Counted from the stretch's first letter, positions 28,646-38,026 are shown. The stretch: 64,000 nucleotides of DNA from Asaia bogorensis (GCA_945868845.1 CAMBMS010000005.1:1-64000), one strand, 5' to 3'. A program made the numbers and translations. The notes: generated from the letters alone by a model not told the origin.

Positions 28646-29517
28646 GTTTGCTGGTCACCGGCGGGTCCGGGCAGGTGGCGCGCGCGCTGGCGGCGCGAGG
28701 GGCGCGCGTGGTGGGGCGGCCGGCGTTCGATTTCGACCGGATGGAGACGGTTGAAGCCATCTTCAAGGCCGCACCGCCGTCTTTGGTGGTAAATGCGGCG
28801 GCCTATACCGGGGTGGATGCAGCGGAGGGAGATGAAGCGACTGCGCTGCGGGCCAATCGCGACGGGCCGGCGGCATTGGCCCGGTTATGCGCGGAGGCGG
28901 GGATTCCGCTGGTCCATCTGTCCACGGATTATGTGTTCGATGGATCCAAGGGCGCGCCCTATGTGGAAAGCGATCCGGTGGCGCCGCTGGGGGCGTATGG
29001 GCGCAGCAAGTTGGCGGGCGAGCAGGCAGTGCTGGAGGCATGCCCGCGGGCGATCGTGCTACGCACATCATGGATTTATGCGGCGACGGGCAGAAACTTC
29101 GTTCGCACCATGTTGGGGTCGGCGGCGAACACCCGCCGGGTCCGCGTGGTGGCAGACCAGCAGGGTAATCCGACGGCGGCGGATGATCTAGCGGATGTTA
29201 TTCTCGCTATCGTCGGCCGCATCGAGCGCGACGGCTGGCGTGGCGAATTTGCCGGCATCTTCCATTCCGCCGGCAATGGTGCCGTGACATGGCACGGGTT
29301 TGCGTTGGCTGTTTTCGCGGAAGCGGCGCGGCATGAGCTGGCGTCGCCGGCGGTGGAGGCTATCACTACCGAAGACTGGCCGACGCCGGTGCGCCGGCCG
29401 CCGGATTCGCGGCTGGATTGTACGAAGTTAAACGCCGTGTTCGGACTACGCCTGCCACCCTGGAAGGAAAGTCTGGCCAGGGTGGTGGACGCGATCTTCG
29501 CTACGCGCGAAAAGTAA
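28642..29517 (+). CDS. rfbD: dTDP-4-dehydrorhamnose reductase
   Basis: This SDR-type reductase (291 aa) completes dTDP-rhamnose. The N-terminus LLVTGGSGQVARALAARGA binds NADPH. VNAAAYTGVDAAEGD, LSTDYVFDGSKGAPYVESD and the YGRSKLAGEQAV active site follow, with RTSWIYAATGRNFVRTML later. I chose GTG at 28642, which overlaps the rfbC stop, because an earlier ATG would add non-family residues. The gene overlaps the convergent hydrolase by 17 bp at its 3' end. Confidence 0.95.
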   Translation: MSLLVTGGSGQVARALAARGARVVGRPAFDFDRMETVEAIFKAAPPSLVVNAAAYTGVDAAEGDEATALRANRDGPAALARLCAEAGIPLVHLSTDYVFDGSKGAPYVESDPVAPLGAYGRSKLAGEQAVLEACPRAIVLRTSWIYAATGRNFVRTMLGSAANTRRVRVVADQQGNPTAADDLADVILAIVGRIERDGWRGEFAGIFHSAGNGAVTWHGFALAVFAEAARHELASPAVEAITTEDWPTPVRRPPDSRLDCTKLNAVFGLRLPPWKESLARVVDAIFATREK

Positions 29518-30412
29518 ACGGCGCCCCGTTTACCATGGCGGACTTGGCGAAGGCGCCGCCTTGCGCGAGCGCCTGCCGGCCGGCCGCCAGGATCGGGTGG
29601 AAGATATGCCAGATATGCGGCATGTCCGGCCAGACATCGAGGCGCACTGGCACACCAGCGACGGCGGCGCGGCCGGCGAGACGGATGGAATCGTCGAGTA
29701 GGGTTTCGATGGAGCCGACCTGGATCAGTAGCGGGGCGATACCTTTCAGATCCGCATAAAGCGGCGCGGCGAGCGGGCTACGCGGGCTGGCACCGCCCAG
29801 GTAGAGCCTGGCCATTTCCAGGATGGTTTCCTTCTGAACCGTGGGATCTCTGCCGGCGTTAGAGGCCATTGTGCCGCCCAGCGCCTCCATGTCGATCCAG
29901 GGCGAGATCGTCCAACCCAGGGCGGGTTGTGGCAGGCCGGCCTCGCGGATGGCGACCAGGGCGGCGACCACCAGGCCGCCGCCGGCGCTGTCGCCCGCGA
30001 TGGTGATTTTTCCGGGCGCGATACCTTGCGCGAGCAATGCACGATAAGAGGCGATTGTGTCGTCGACCGGTGCAGGGAATTTATGCTCGGGCGCCAGGCG
30101 GTAGTCGAGCGCATAGGTGGGCACGCCGGCGGCGCGGCCGGCTTCCGTCACCATGTGACGGTGACTATCGAGCGAGCCGATTACATAGCCCCCGCCATGG
30201 ACGTAGAGAATGGCACCAGATGCATCGTCATCCTTGGTGCGGCTTTTTTCCGCTTTGACGCCGTTAAGATTTAGTTTTTCTACCGTTACGTCGACGGCGG
30301 GGGGGAAGGCCTTAGCGAAGGCATCGATCGCCGCGCGGCGCTCCGCCACCTCAGTAATTTTCGGACGCGCACGCAGTGTTTCGATCAGTTTTTGCAGCTC
30401 GAAATAGCTCAT
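29501..30412 (-). CDS. Alpha/beta hydrolase (HSL-type esterase)
   Basis: This 303-aa esterase belongs to the hormone-sensitive-lipase/alpha-beta hydrolase 3 group. The oxyanion-hole motif is ILYVHGGGYVIGS, the nucleophile elbow GDSAGGGLV, the acid lies near VGSIETLLDDS, and the His is in MPHIWHIFHP. The start is ATG 30412 (MSYFELQKLIETL). The frame stays open 113 codons upstream, but that sequence is the antisense of the next gene. It ends the minus-strand catabolic run. Its substrate is unknown, and ester or lactone cleavage is expected. Confidence 0.88.
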   Translation of the reverse strand: MSYFELQKLIETLRARPKITEVAERRAAIDAFAKAFPPAVDVTVEKLNLNGVKAEKSRTKDDDASGAILYVHGGGYVIGSLDSHRHMVTEAGRAAGVPTYALDYRLAPEHKFPAPVDDTIASYRALLAQGIAPGKITIAGDSAGGGLVVAALVAIREAGLPQPALGWTISPWIDMEALGGTMASNAGRDPTVQKETILEMARLYLGGASPRSPLAAPLYADLKGIAPLLIQVGSIETLLDDSIRLAGRAAVAGVPVRLDVWPDMPHIWHIFHPILAAGRQALAQGGAFAKSAMVNGAPFTFRA

Positions 30413-30431
30413 CGCAACAGTTCCTATTCTC

Positions 30432-31280
30432 TTATGGCCAACCAGCGCCAGGGATATCGACATGGGTGAATTCGATCCGCCCCGTGCGGGCCGTGGCGGA
30501 GTCCGGGCCGCGCGTGGCGCTGGTGCACAGTAGCAATGTACGCCGGTCAGCCCCGCCCAGCATACAGGCATAGACATGCCTCCCCTCGGCAGTATGGACG
30601 ATAGTGTCAATTTTGCCGCCGTCCAGCACCCGCAGGCATTGCGGCGCGCGCGCGTGGCCGACCCACACGGCGCCCTCGGCATCGAGGCAGATGCCATCGG
30701 GCACGACACCAGGCAGGTCAGCGAAAAGGCGGCGATTAGAGAGACTGCCATCGGCGGCGATGTCGAAGCGGGTGAGGCGGTTCGCGTAGCTTTCGGCGAC
30801 GATCAGCGCCTTGCCATCCGGTGTAATGACGCACCCATTGGGAAACTCCAACGCATCGGCGGCGATGCTGGCACTGCCGTCTGGTTCTACCTTGATGATG
30901 GAGGCGGACGCGCGCGGCGCCCCACCCCACATATCGAAGCCGAAATTTCCCACATAGGCGCGACCCGCCGGGGTCACGACCATATCGTTGCAAGGGCCGT
31001 TGGCGAGTGACGAGAGGTCGCTATGGGTGACAAATCCGGTTGCTTCCCGGCGCAGCAGGCGGTGGTTGTTCATCGACACCACTAACAATTTTTCGTCCGC
31101 CGTCCAGCCGAGGCCGGAGGGGGATTCAGCAACGCTACCAATTTTTTCCACCCGTCCGCCGAGGTCGGTGGCGATGATGTCCAATCCGTGGATGTCGGAG
31201 AACCACAATCTTCCGTCATGCCAGCGCGGGCCTTCGGGGAAGGCGAGGCCGGGGACGAGGGTTTGGATCACGTGTGTCAT
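30432..31280 (-). CDS. SMP-30/gluconolactonase/LRE family protein
   Basis: This six-bladed propeller enzyme (282 aa) is of the SMP-30 family, which hydrolyses lactones with a divalent metal. The first-blade motif LAFPEGPRWHDGRLWFSD holds the Glu ligand, FPNGCVITPDGKALIVAES the Asn ligand and GVVPDGICLDAEGAVWVGH the Asp ligand. Its place between an esterase and a cupin gene, all on the minus strand, suggests lactone opening in a catabolic route. The cupin gene upstream stops 3 bp before its start. Confidence 0.88.
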   Translation of the reverse strand: MTHVIQTLVPGLAFPEGPRWHDGRLWFSDIHGLDIIATDLGGRVEKIGSVAESPSGLGWTADEKLLVVSMNNHRLLRREATGFVTHSDLSSLANGPCNDMVVTPAGRAYVGNFGFDMWGGAPRASASIIKVEPDGSASIAADALEFPNGCVITPDGKALIVAESYANRLTRFDIAADGSLSNRRLFADLPGVVPDGICLDAEGAVWVGHARAPQCLRVLDGGKIDTIVHTAEGRHVYACMLGGADRRTLLLCTSATRGPDSATARTGRIEFTHVDIPGAGWP

Positions 31281-31283
31281 CGC

Positions 31284-31634
31284 TTACTCGATAGGAATGA
31301 AAATGGAATGGCGCATCTTGCCGCCGATGGATTGCGAGAGATGGCCCTTTCCGGTGGTGTCCTCCACCAGGATGACTTCGCCAGCCTTGATCTCCCGCGC
31401 CTCCCCGTCGCTGGCGGTGATTTTGACGCCGCCATCGAGATTAACGATGTATTGCCGGCGGGGTGCGGGATGCCAGGAGAGGTCGTAATCGCCAGATGTT
31501 TCCCGGAAGATTACACCGGTGGCCGGCAAGCGCGCTGAAAGTTTGGAGAAATTACGTTCCTCCATCCAGTTGATTTCGATGTCGCGGAAATGCGATTCAC
31601 CATTAGCATCGGTGTATAGATTATGGATACGCAT
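31284..31634 (-). CDS. Cupin-fold protein
   Basis: This 116-aa protein fits a small cupin. RRQYIVNLDGGVKITASDG is the first motif region, in which the usual HxH is largely replaced. IKAGEVILVEDTTGKGHLSQ is the second, with one retained His. Weak metal-ligand conservation means catalysis is doubtful. A binding or regulatory role is possible. I chose the ATG at 31634 (MRIHNLYTDANG), which leaves 13 bp after the upstream isomerase stop. It lies in the same minus-strand run as the SMP-30 gene. Confidence 0.75.
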   Translation of the reverse strand: MRIHNLYTDANGESHFRDIEINWMEERNFSKLSARLPATGVIFRETSGDYDLSWHPAPRRQYIVNLDGGVKITASDGEAREIKAGEVILVEDTTGKGHLSQSIGGKMRHSIFIPIE

Positions 31635-31647
31635 GTTATTTTTCCTA

Positions 31648-32253
31648 TCATCCGCTCGTGAGACGGCGTGCCACAAAATCTAACCGGTCCTGGCCCCAGA
31701 AGATTTCATTATCGATCACGTAACTGGGCACGCCGAAGACGCCGCGGTCCAGGGCGACTTGGGTGTCCGCGTTGCGCCGTTCGGCCCATTTTGGATCGGC
31801 GGCCAGAGCCAGCACTGCCCTGGGATCAAGATCACAAACACGGATCAGGCGGCCGAGCACTTCGGGGTCGGCAGGGTTAAGTTCTTCCTCCCACACCGCT
31901 TTCAGTACGCGATGAGCTACTTCGACGGCGATGTTGTCGCCGGCGGTTTCGCGCAGCGCGATGACGCAACTGGAGGAGAGGGCTTCACTGGAGGGAAAGT
32001 GCTTGGGTTCGAGATTGATCGGGATGTCGAGGGCGTCCCGCCAGCGCCGCAATTCCATCATCCGGTAGGCGCGGCGTTGCGGTGAGCGTTGCGGCAAAAG
32101 AAAGCCGCCTGAGGCCGGAAAAATGGTGCCTACATCCACCGGATAAATACGCAGAGATGCGCCGCATCTGGCGGCATAATCCTCGATACGTTGCGCGCCG
32201 AGATGGGTCCAGGGGGAGTTGAGCGAAGCGTAGTAGTCGATGTGCAAGGGCAT
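31648..32253 (-). CDS. 2-hydroxychromene-2-carboxylate isomerase-like (DsbA/GST-kappa fold)
   Basis: This 201-aa thioredoxin-fold protein is of the HCCA-isomerase group. It starts IDYYASLNSPWTHLGAQRIE, where the serine of SPW replaces the DsbA cysteine, and ends with GVFGVPSYVIDNEIFWGQDR, typical of glutathione-dependent isomerases such as naphthalene-pathway NahD. It would isomerise a ring-cleavage product with glutathione. The surrounding SDR, lactonase-like and esterase genes fit catabolism, but the actual substrate is unknown. Confidence 0.85.
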   Translation of the reverse strand: MPLHIDYYASLNSPWTHLGAQRIEDYAARCGASLRIYPVDVGTIFPASGGFLLPQRSPQRRAYRMMELRRWRDALDIPINLEPKHFPSSEALSSSCVIALRETAGDNIAVEVAHRVLKAVWEEELNPADPEVLGRLIRVCDLDPRAVLALAADPKWAERRNADTQVALDRGVFGVPSYVIDNEIFWGQDRLDFVARRLTSG

Positions 32254-32281
32254 CAGTTGGCAGTCCCTCTTATTGCGTCAC

Positions 32282-32299
32282 GGTCCGCGTAGGCGGACC
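32282..32299. repeat. 7-bp perfect hairpin between SDR and isomerase genes
   Basis: The arms ggtccgc and gcggacc flank a 4-base loop in the 123-bp gap between the SDR stop (32377) and the isomerase start (32253). No T-run follows on the minus strand. It may reduce read-through or stabilise RNA within the presumed operon. Confidence 0.4.
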
Positions 32300-32376
32300 T
32301 TCCATGCCTTTTCTTAGTAGCCAAAGGACAAGGCGTGGATGGCCGGCGTGTGTCGGCCATGACGTATGGTGGAAGA

Positions 32377-33288
32377 TTAACGAATCCGGCCCATGGCGCG
32401 CAGGTTGCGTTCCACGTCGCCCATCAGACCAGTGTAAGGCTTAACGGTGGAGAGATCGCGAATTTGGCCGATGGATTCGTGCACCATCTCCGGCGTAACA
32501 GGTTCGGCGGGGTCGAATTGCACGCCCTCGGTGATGAAATATTGCACGCGGGCATAGCCGCCGGCGGTAGCGGCGATGATTTCGCCGTTGGCGTCGCATT
32601 CCTCGCTGCACATCCAGGCGACGGCGGAGGAGACCAGTTCGGGCTTCATCCATTGCGCCATATCCGGCGGCAGCAGGGGTTCGGTCATGCGCGTTAAGGC
32701 CGACGGGGAAATCGCGTTGCAGAGGATATTGTATTTCGCCCCCTCAAAGCGCAGGCAGTTGATTAGGCCGACGACGCCGGTTTTTGCCGCACCGTAATTG
32801 GACTGGCCGAAATTGCCTACCGTGCCAGAACCGGAGGTGGTGACGACGATGCGACCGTATTTCTGTTCGCGCATGATCGCCCAGGCAGCCTTGATGGGAT
32901 AGACTGTGCCCATCAGATGCACGTCCACCACGGCGCGAAAATCGTCCATCGACATGTTGCTGAACGCCTTGTCGCGCAGGATGCCGGCGTTACAGACCAA
33001 TATGTCCACGCTGCCCCAGGTTTTCATTGCAAGGTCGATGGTGCCGGCGGCCGCGGCCTCGTCAGAAACCGAGCCATAGGCGGCAATTGCCTGGCCACCG
33101 GCTGCCTTGATTTCCGCGACCACCTGGTCCGCCGCCGCATGGGTGCCACCAGTGCCGTTCAACGATCCGCCGGGATCGTTTACCACCAGTTTTGCCCCGC
33201 GCGAGGCGAGCAGCAGAGCGTGCTGGCGGCCCAGCCCAGCACCGGCGCCAGTGACGATGGCGACGCGATTGTCGTAGCGGATGGTCAT
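32377..33288 (-). CDS. SDR family dehydrogenase (peroxisomal-MFE-like hydroxyacyl type)
   Basis: This 303-aa SDR has TGAGAGLGRQHALLLASRGA and VVNDPGGSLNGTGGTHAAADQ, which recall the (3R)-hydroxyacyl-CoA dehydrogenase domain of multifunctional enzyme 2. NAGILRDKAFSNMSMDDF, the catalytic YGAAKTGVVGL and a tail longer than in classical SDRs follow. Acyl-CoA beta-oxidation is a plausible role. I chose ATG 33288 (MTIRYDNRVAIVTG). The frame stays open 183 codons upstream, antisense to hldE, and that part is rejected. It heads the minus-strand run 31648-29501. Confidence 0.88.
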   Translation of the reverse strand: MTIRYDNRVAIVTGAGAGLGRQHALLLASRGAKLVVNDPGGSLNGTGGTHAAADQVVAEIKAAGGQAIAAYGSVSDEAAAAGTIDLAMKTWGSVDILVCNAGILRDKAFSNMSMDDFRAVVDVHLMGTVYPIKAAWAIMREQKYGRIVVTTSGSGTVGNFGQSNYGAAKTGVVGLINCLRFEGAKYNILCNAISPSALTRMTEPLLPPDMAQWMKPELVSSAVAWMCSEECDANGEIIAATAGGYARVQYFITEGVQFDPAEPVTPEMVHESIGQIRDLSTVKPYTGLMGDVERNLRAMGRIR

Positions 33289-33396
33289 GGAAGCTTTCCT
33301 CCAGCGGCTTTTCTCAGGCCAGTTTAGAGCGGGTACCGGCACAGCGAAAGCTATCACCGCTTGCAACCGACGGTTCGGAGCGTTAGGCCCTCCGCC

Positions 33397-34890
33397 ATGG
33401 ACAGAAGCCCACCGCATGACGAGACCCCCAACCCGGCTGCCGCCGAAGATCTGACGGCGGCAGTGCATCGCCTGGGCCAGGCCCCCGTTCTGGTGATCGG
33501 CGATGTGATGCTGGATCGCTATGCCTATGGCTCGGTCCGGCGGATCAGCCCGGAGGCGCCGATCCCGATCCTGTCGGTGGACCGTGACGTGGCCGTGCCC
33601 GGTGGAGCGGGCAATGTAGTGCGCAATCTGACGGCGCTCGGCGCCGCGGTGGCGTTCGTGGCGGTGGTGGGGGATGACCAGCCGGGATCGGAACTGACCG
33701 GGTTGATCGGTGCGGAACCGGGGGTCGAGCCCTGGCTGCTGGTGGAAAGTGGGCGCACCACCACCGTGAAAACTCGCTATATCGCCAATGCCCAGCAGAT
33801 GCTGCGCGCGGATCGCGAGCAGACCACCCCCATTCAACCGAAGTTGGCGGAACGGCTGCTGCGGATCGCGCGCGATGCCATGGCGGCGACCTCCATCGCC
33901 GTGTTGTCCGATTACGCGAAGGGTTTGCTAGCTGGCGATGTCGCGACGCGTTTGATCTCGGCGGCGCACCAGGCAGGGCGGCGGGTGATCGTCGATCCGA
34001 AGGGCACCGATTATGCGCGTTATGCCGGTGCCGACATCATCACGCCCAACCGGGGTGAGCTGGCGCTAGCTACCGGCATGGCGGTGGAGAGCGAGGCCGA
34101 GCTGGTTGCCGCCGCGCACGTGTTGCGCGACGCGCACGGATTTGGCGCCTTGCTAGTGACGCGATCGGAAGACGGCATGACCTTGCTGGACGGCGATGGC
34201 GTGCGTCATTTTCCGGCCCAGGCGGCCGAGGTTTTAGATATTTCCGGCGCGGGTGATACGGTGGTAGCAACCCTGGCCGCCGCCCTCGCCGTGGGATTAA
34301 CGCTGCCGGTGGCGGCTCAGCTGGCCAATATCGCCGCCGGGGTGGTGGTGGGCAAGATTGGCACCGCCGTGGCGCGCAAGGCCGATCTGCTGAACGCGAT
34401 TTCGCCGGGGGGCGGGGCGTTGCGCAAGGTGATGAGCCGGGAAGCGGCGGTGGAGCAGGCGGAACGCTGGCGGCGGCGCGGCTGGCGGGTCGGCTTTACC
34501 AACGGCTGTTTCGATCTGCTACATCCGGGCCATGTGCATTTGCTGGAACAGGCCCGTGCGGGCTGCGACCGGCTGGTGGTGGGGCTGAATTCCGACCCCT
34601 CCGTCCGCCGGTTGAAAAGCGCGGGGCGGCCAATGCAGCCGGAGGCGGCGCGCGCGGCGGTACTGGCCAGCCTCGCCAGCGTCGATCTGGTAACGGTGTT
34701 CGAGGAGAACACGCCGCTGGAATTGTTGACCGCGTTACGCCCGGACGTGCTGATCAAAGGCGCCGATTACACCATCGAGAACGTGGTGGGCGCCGATCTG
34801 GTGCAGCGCTGGGGCGGCCGCGTGATGTTAGTCGAGCTACTGGACGGGTATTCGACTACGGCGACGGTGGCGCGCCTGACGAGAGGCTGA
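33397..34890 (+). CDS. hldE: Bifunctional heptose-7-phosphate kinase / heptose-1-phosphate adenylyltransferase
   Basis: This 497-aa fused enzyme makes ADP-heptose for LPS. The N-terminal PfkB-type kinase shows VLVIGDVMLDRYAYG, VPGGAGNVVRNLTALGA and the anion-hole DISGAGDTVVATLAAAL. The C-terminal nucleotidyltransferase begins VGFTNGCFDLLHPGHVHLLE and has IKGADYTIENVVGADLV. Both halves are complete. I chose the ATG at 33397. No gmhA, gmhB or hldD is adjacent. It is divergent from the SDR gene with about 108 bp between. Confidence 0.95.
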   Translation: MDRSPPHDETPNPAAAEDLTAAVHRLGQAPVLVIGDVMLDRYAYGSVRRISPEAPIPILSVDRDVAVPGGAGNVVRNLTALGAAVAFVAVVGDDQPGSELTGLIGAEPGVEPWLLVESGRTTTVKTRYIANAQQMLRADREQTTPIQPKLAERLLRIARDAMAATSIAVLSDYAKGLLAGDVATRLISAAHQAGRRVIVDPKGTDYARYAGADIITPNRGELALATGMAVESEAELVAAAHVLRDAHGFGALLVTRSEDGMTLLDGDGVRHFPAQAAEVLDISGAGDTVVATLAAALAVGLTLPVAAQLANIAAGVVVGKIGTAVARKADLLNAISPGGGALRKVMSREAAVEQAERWRRRGWRVGFTNGCFDLLHPGHVHLLEQARAGCDRLVVGLNSDPSVRRLKSAGRPMQPEAARAAVLASLASVDLVTVFEENTPLELLTALRPDVLIKGADYTIENVVGADLVQRWGGRVMLVELLDGYSTTATVARLTRG

Positions 34891-34974
34891 TTGAGGCTCT
34901 CCATTTGCCGTCCGCGGGTGGCGCGACTAGCCTTTGTGCGTAGGAACTAACATCAACTTACGGATGGGGTGGCG

Positions 34975-35766
34975 ATGGAACGTATCGATGTCAGGGGTCG
35001 GGTGGTAGAAGCCTACATGGCGGGCAACGGACCGATCCTACTTTTTCTGCATCCCGAAGATTTTTTTACCCAGCATCGGCCGTTTCTTGACCAGCTGGCG
35101 CGGCATTTCCGGGTTATCGCTCCGCGCCATCCAGGTTTCGGCCAATCGGCGCTCCCCGAGGGATTCCGTACCATCGATGATCTTGCCTATCACACGCTGG
35201 ATCTGGTCGCCGCGCTCAGGCTGAGCGATATCACCTTGGTGGGCGCATCCTTAGGTGGCTGGATCGGTATGGAGATGTGCGTGAAATCCACGCAGGATAT
35301 TGCCCGGCTGGTATTGCTCGGCGCGGTTGGGGTTAAATTCGGTGGGCGAGAGGATCGCGACTTCGCCGATCTTTATGCCCTGCCGGCGCTGGATGTGACG
35401 CGGTTGCTGTTTCATGATCCGGATAAATTTATCCCCGACTATGCGGGGGTCACTGACGACGCGGCACTGGAAATCGCGCGGGATCGGCAGTCCGCGGGAT
35501 ATTTTCTATGGAAGCCCTATATGCACAATCCCGGCTTGCGGAAATGGCTACATCGCGCGCAGGTGCCGGCCCTGGTGATCAGCGGTGCGCAGGACGGATT
35601 TGTCGTACATGGCCATGCCGAAAAGCTGGCGGACGCCCTGCCCGATGGGCGGGTGCAGATGATCGCCAATGCCGGGCATTATCCGCAAATCGAGCAGACG
35701 GAAGCGGTTGCGGCCGCCATCACCGCCTTCGCCCAACGCGGACCCAAAAGCCCGAAGGAACCGTAG
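34975..35766 (+). CDS. Alpha/beta hydrolase
   Basis: This alpha/beta-hydrolase-fold protein (263 aa) shows LLFLHPEDFFTQHRPFLDQL near the start, the nucleophile elbow VGASLGGWIGME, an acid in ISGAQDGFV and the catalytic His in NAGHYPQIEQTE. It resembles C-C bond hydrolases and esterases of catabolic operons. The first in-frame start is a GTG at 34969. I prefer the ATG at 34975, just after a ggggtgg site. It is the first gene of a tight five-gene plus-strand run, with the monooxygenase beginning 1 bp after its stop. Confidence 0.88.
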   Translation: MERIDVRGRVVEAYMAGNGPILLFLHPEDFFTQHRPFLDQLARHFRVIAPRHPGFGQSALPEGFRTIDDLAYHTLDLVAALRLSDITLVGASLGGWIGMEMCVKSTQDIARLVLLGAVGVKFGGREDRDFADLYALPALDVTRLLFHDPDKFIPDYAGVTDDAALEIARDRQSAGYFLWKPYMHNPGLRKWLHRAQVPALVISGAQDGFVVHGHAEKLADALPDGRVQMIANAGHYPQIEQTEAVAAAITAFAQRGPKSPKEP

Positions 35767-35767
35767 C

Positions 35768-36943
35768 ATGAAAGTCTGGCACTTCAGCGAACTCGCCTAT
35801 CATCCGGCCTGGGAGGAACTCGGCAATTCCCTGCGCAATGTCATTCCTAGCCGGGTGATGGATCCGAAGATCGCCGCCGACCTTTATCATCGTTACTTGG
35901 ATGAATGGGCGCTGTGCGATGATCTCGGCCTGAACATCATGATGAACGAACATCATGCGACCGCGACCTGTATCGACGCGGCGGTGACGGTGCCGATGTC
36001 AATTATGGCACGCGAGACAAAAAAAGCGCGCCTACTCTGCCTCGGCATGCCACTGGCCAATCGGCAGGACGCGGTGCGGGTGGCGGAAGAATATGCGATG
36101 ATCGATGTGATCTCTCGCGGTCGGCTGGAGATGGGCTTCGTGAAAGGTGCGCCGTTCGAGGTGTATCCAGCGAATTCCAATCCGGCCGATCTGATGGACC
36201 GTTTCTGGGAAGCGCATGACCTGATTATCAAGGCAATGACCAGCCATGATGGGCCATTTAACTTCGAGGGAAAGTATTACCAGTATCGGCAAGTTAATGT
36301 CTGGCCGCGCCCGTATCAGGCCCCGCATCCGCCGGTGTGGATCACGGTCTCCAGCCCGGAAAGTTGTGCCGCGGTGGCAGATAAAGGGTATGTGATCGCC
36401 ACTTTGAACACCGGATTTACCCGCACGCGCGGACTTTACGATGCCTATCGCAACCGCGCCGCCGCACTTGGTAAGCCGGCGCCGAATGATCGGTTTGCCT
36501 ATCTGGCGCTGATCGGCGTGGGGGGAACGAAGGAAGAAGGCTATCGCCGTGCGCATCAGATCGGTGATTACAGCCGAACCACGCCGCGCACGGCCAGCCA
36601 GTTCTGGACCCCGCCAGGTTATAACCCGCTGGCTACTGCGGCGCAGGGGATCAAAGCAGGGCCGGCCGCCGGGGCTGGATCGATCTTTACCATCTTAGGG
36701 CGCAATGGGCGGCGGATCGACGCGATGACGGCGACAGTGGACGATTTCATCGATGCCGGGCTGATGTTCGCCGGAACGCCGGATATGGTGTTCGACCAGA
36801 TCAAGGATTTCTACGACACCGTCGGCGGCTTCGGGCATCTGCTGATGATGGGCCAGGGCGGGCATATCAGCCACGCGGACACGGTGGCCAACCTGAAGCT
36901 GTTTAGCCAGGAAGTGCTCCCCAGGGTCGAGGAATTAGCATAG
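35768..36943 (+). CDS. LLM-class flavin-dependent monooxygenase
   Basis: This luciferase-like TIM-barrel oxygenase (391 aa) has WALCDDLGLNIMMNEHHATATC near the start, AEEYAMIDVISRGRLEMGFV (the flavin-phosphate region) and VNVWPRPYQAPHPPVWI. It uses reduced FMN supplied by a separate reductase, which is not found nearby. It is the second gene of the run after the hydrolase. The downstream Rieske protein could be an electron carrier for another oxygenase. It is an unlikely partner here. The substrate is unknown. Confidence 0.9.
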   Translation: MKVWHFSELAYHPAWEELGNSLRNVIPSRVMDPKIAADLYHRYLDEWALCDDLGLNIMMNEHHATATCIDAAVTVPMSIMARETKKARLLCLGMPLANRQDAVRVAEEYAMIDVISRGRLEMGFVKGAPFEVYPANSNPADLMDRFWEAHDLIIKAMTSHDGPFNFEGKYYQYRQVNVWPRPYQAPHPPVWITVSSPESCAAVADKGYVIATLNTGFTRTRGLYDAYRNRAAALGKPAPNDRFAYLALIGVGGTKEEGYRRAHQIGDYSRTTPRTASQFWTPPGYNPLATAAQGIKAGPAAGAGSIFTILGRNGRRIDAMTATVDDFIDAGLMFAGTPDMVFDQIKDFYDTVGGFGHLLMMGQGGHISHADTVANLKLFSQEVLPRVEELA

Positions 36944-36955
36944 GATTTTACAGAC

Positions 36956-38026
36956 ATGAAGTTACTGAGCCCCGGCGCCATAGATTGCGATATTCATCCG
37001 GCTCTGCCCAGCACGGCAGCGCTGCTACCTTATTTCGATGATTACTGGTGCGAGCATATCCTCCAGCGTGGGCTTGACCGGGATAATCTGGATACTGGGG
37101 CCTATCCACCGGGATCGCCTTTATCGGCACGCCCAGACTGGCGCGGAGAGGGCAAACCCGGAGCAGATTTTGGGCTTCTGCGGGAGAAATGCCTAGACGG
37201 GTTCGGATCGCGCTTTGCCATCTGCAATGTGCTACATGGCGCGCAAGTGATGTATTCGGAAGACCTATCCGCCGCGCTGTGTCGCGCAGTTAATGACTGG
37301 GTGCGGGCTGAGTTGCTGGATCGCGATCCGCGGCTGCGTGCCTCCATCGTGGTGCCGGTGCACAGCGCGGAGCTGGCCGCGGCGGAGATCGAGCGTTGCG
37401 CGACCGATCCACGGTTTGTGCAGGTTCTTCTTCTTGCAATGGCAGAGCTACCGCTAGGGCGGCGACAGAACTGGCCGATCTATGCGGCGGCAGAACGCCA
37501 TGGGCTACCGGTGGGGGTGCATGCGGGGTCCAGCTACCGGCATGCGCCGACATCGATGGGGTGGCCTTCTTATTATCTGGAAGACTATGTCGTGCAGGCA
37601 CAGGGTTGCGCGGGGGCGTTGAACAGCCTGATCTGCGAAGGCGTGTTCGTACAGTACCCGTCGCTGAAAGTGGTGCTGATAGAATCCGGAGTCACCTGGC
37701 TACCCGATTTTATCTGGCGGGCAAACAAGACCTGGCGGGCAGCGCGGATGGAAGTGCCGTGGCTAACGCGCTCGCCGGGCGAATATATCCGTGAGCATGT
37801 GCGGCTGACGGTGCAACCATTCGACGCGCCTCCATCGGTAGCAATGGCCGAGCGGATCATTGAGGAAATTGGCTCGGACGAAATCCTGCTGTTTTCAAGC
37901 GATTTTCCGCATTGGCATTTCGATGGGGACGCGGCATTGCCGGAGGGAATTTCCTCCGCTCTGGCGCGCAAGATTATGGTAGATAATCCGTTGCGGACCT
38001 ATCCGCGTTTGGCTCAACCTGTATGA
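36956..38026 (+). CDS. ACMSD-type amidohydrolase (1 of 2)
   Basis: This 356-aa amidohydrolase-2 family protein has the metal motif IDCDIHPALPS at the N-terminus, a His in VGVHAGSSYRHAP, and a C-terminal FSSDFPHWHFD with the Asp ligand. Members are metal-dependent decarboxylases or hydrolases acting on ring carboxylates or cleavage products. It lies 12 bp after the monooxygenase and 16 bp before a second, related amidohydrolase, which suggests gene duplication and either two steps or a heteromer. Confidence 0.85.
   Translation: MKLLSPGAIDCDIHPALPSTAALLPYFDDYWCEHILQRGLDRDNLDTGAYPPGSPLSARPDWRGEGKPGADFGLLREKCLDGFGSRFAICNVLHGAQVMYSEDLSAALCRAVNDWVRAELLDRDPRLRASIVVPVHSAELAAAEIERCATDPRFVQVLLLAMAELPLGRRQNWPIYAAAERHGLPVGVHAGSSYRHAPTSMGWPSYYLEDYVVQAQGCAGALNSLICEGVFVQYPSLKVVLIESGVTWLPDFIWRANKTWRAARMEVPWLTRSPGEYIREHVRLTVQPFDAPPSVAMAERIIEEIGSDEILLFSSDFPHWHFDGDAALPEGISSALARKIMVDNPLRTYPRLAQPV

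Noticed and set aside
32377-33837. SDR frame extended 183 codons upstream
   Set aside because: The extension is antisense to hldE and has no SDR sequence. The nucleotide-binding motif starts shortly after ATG 33288.
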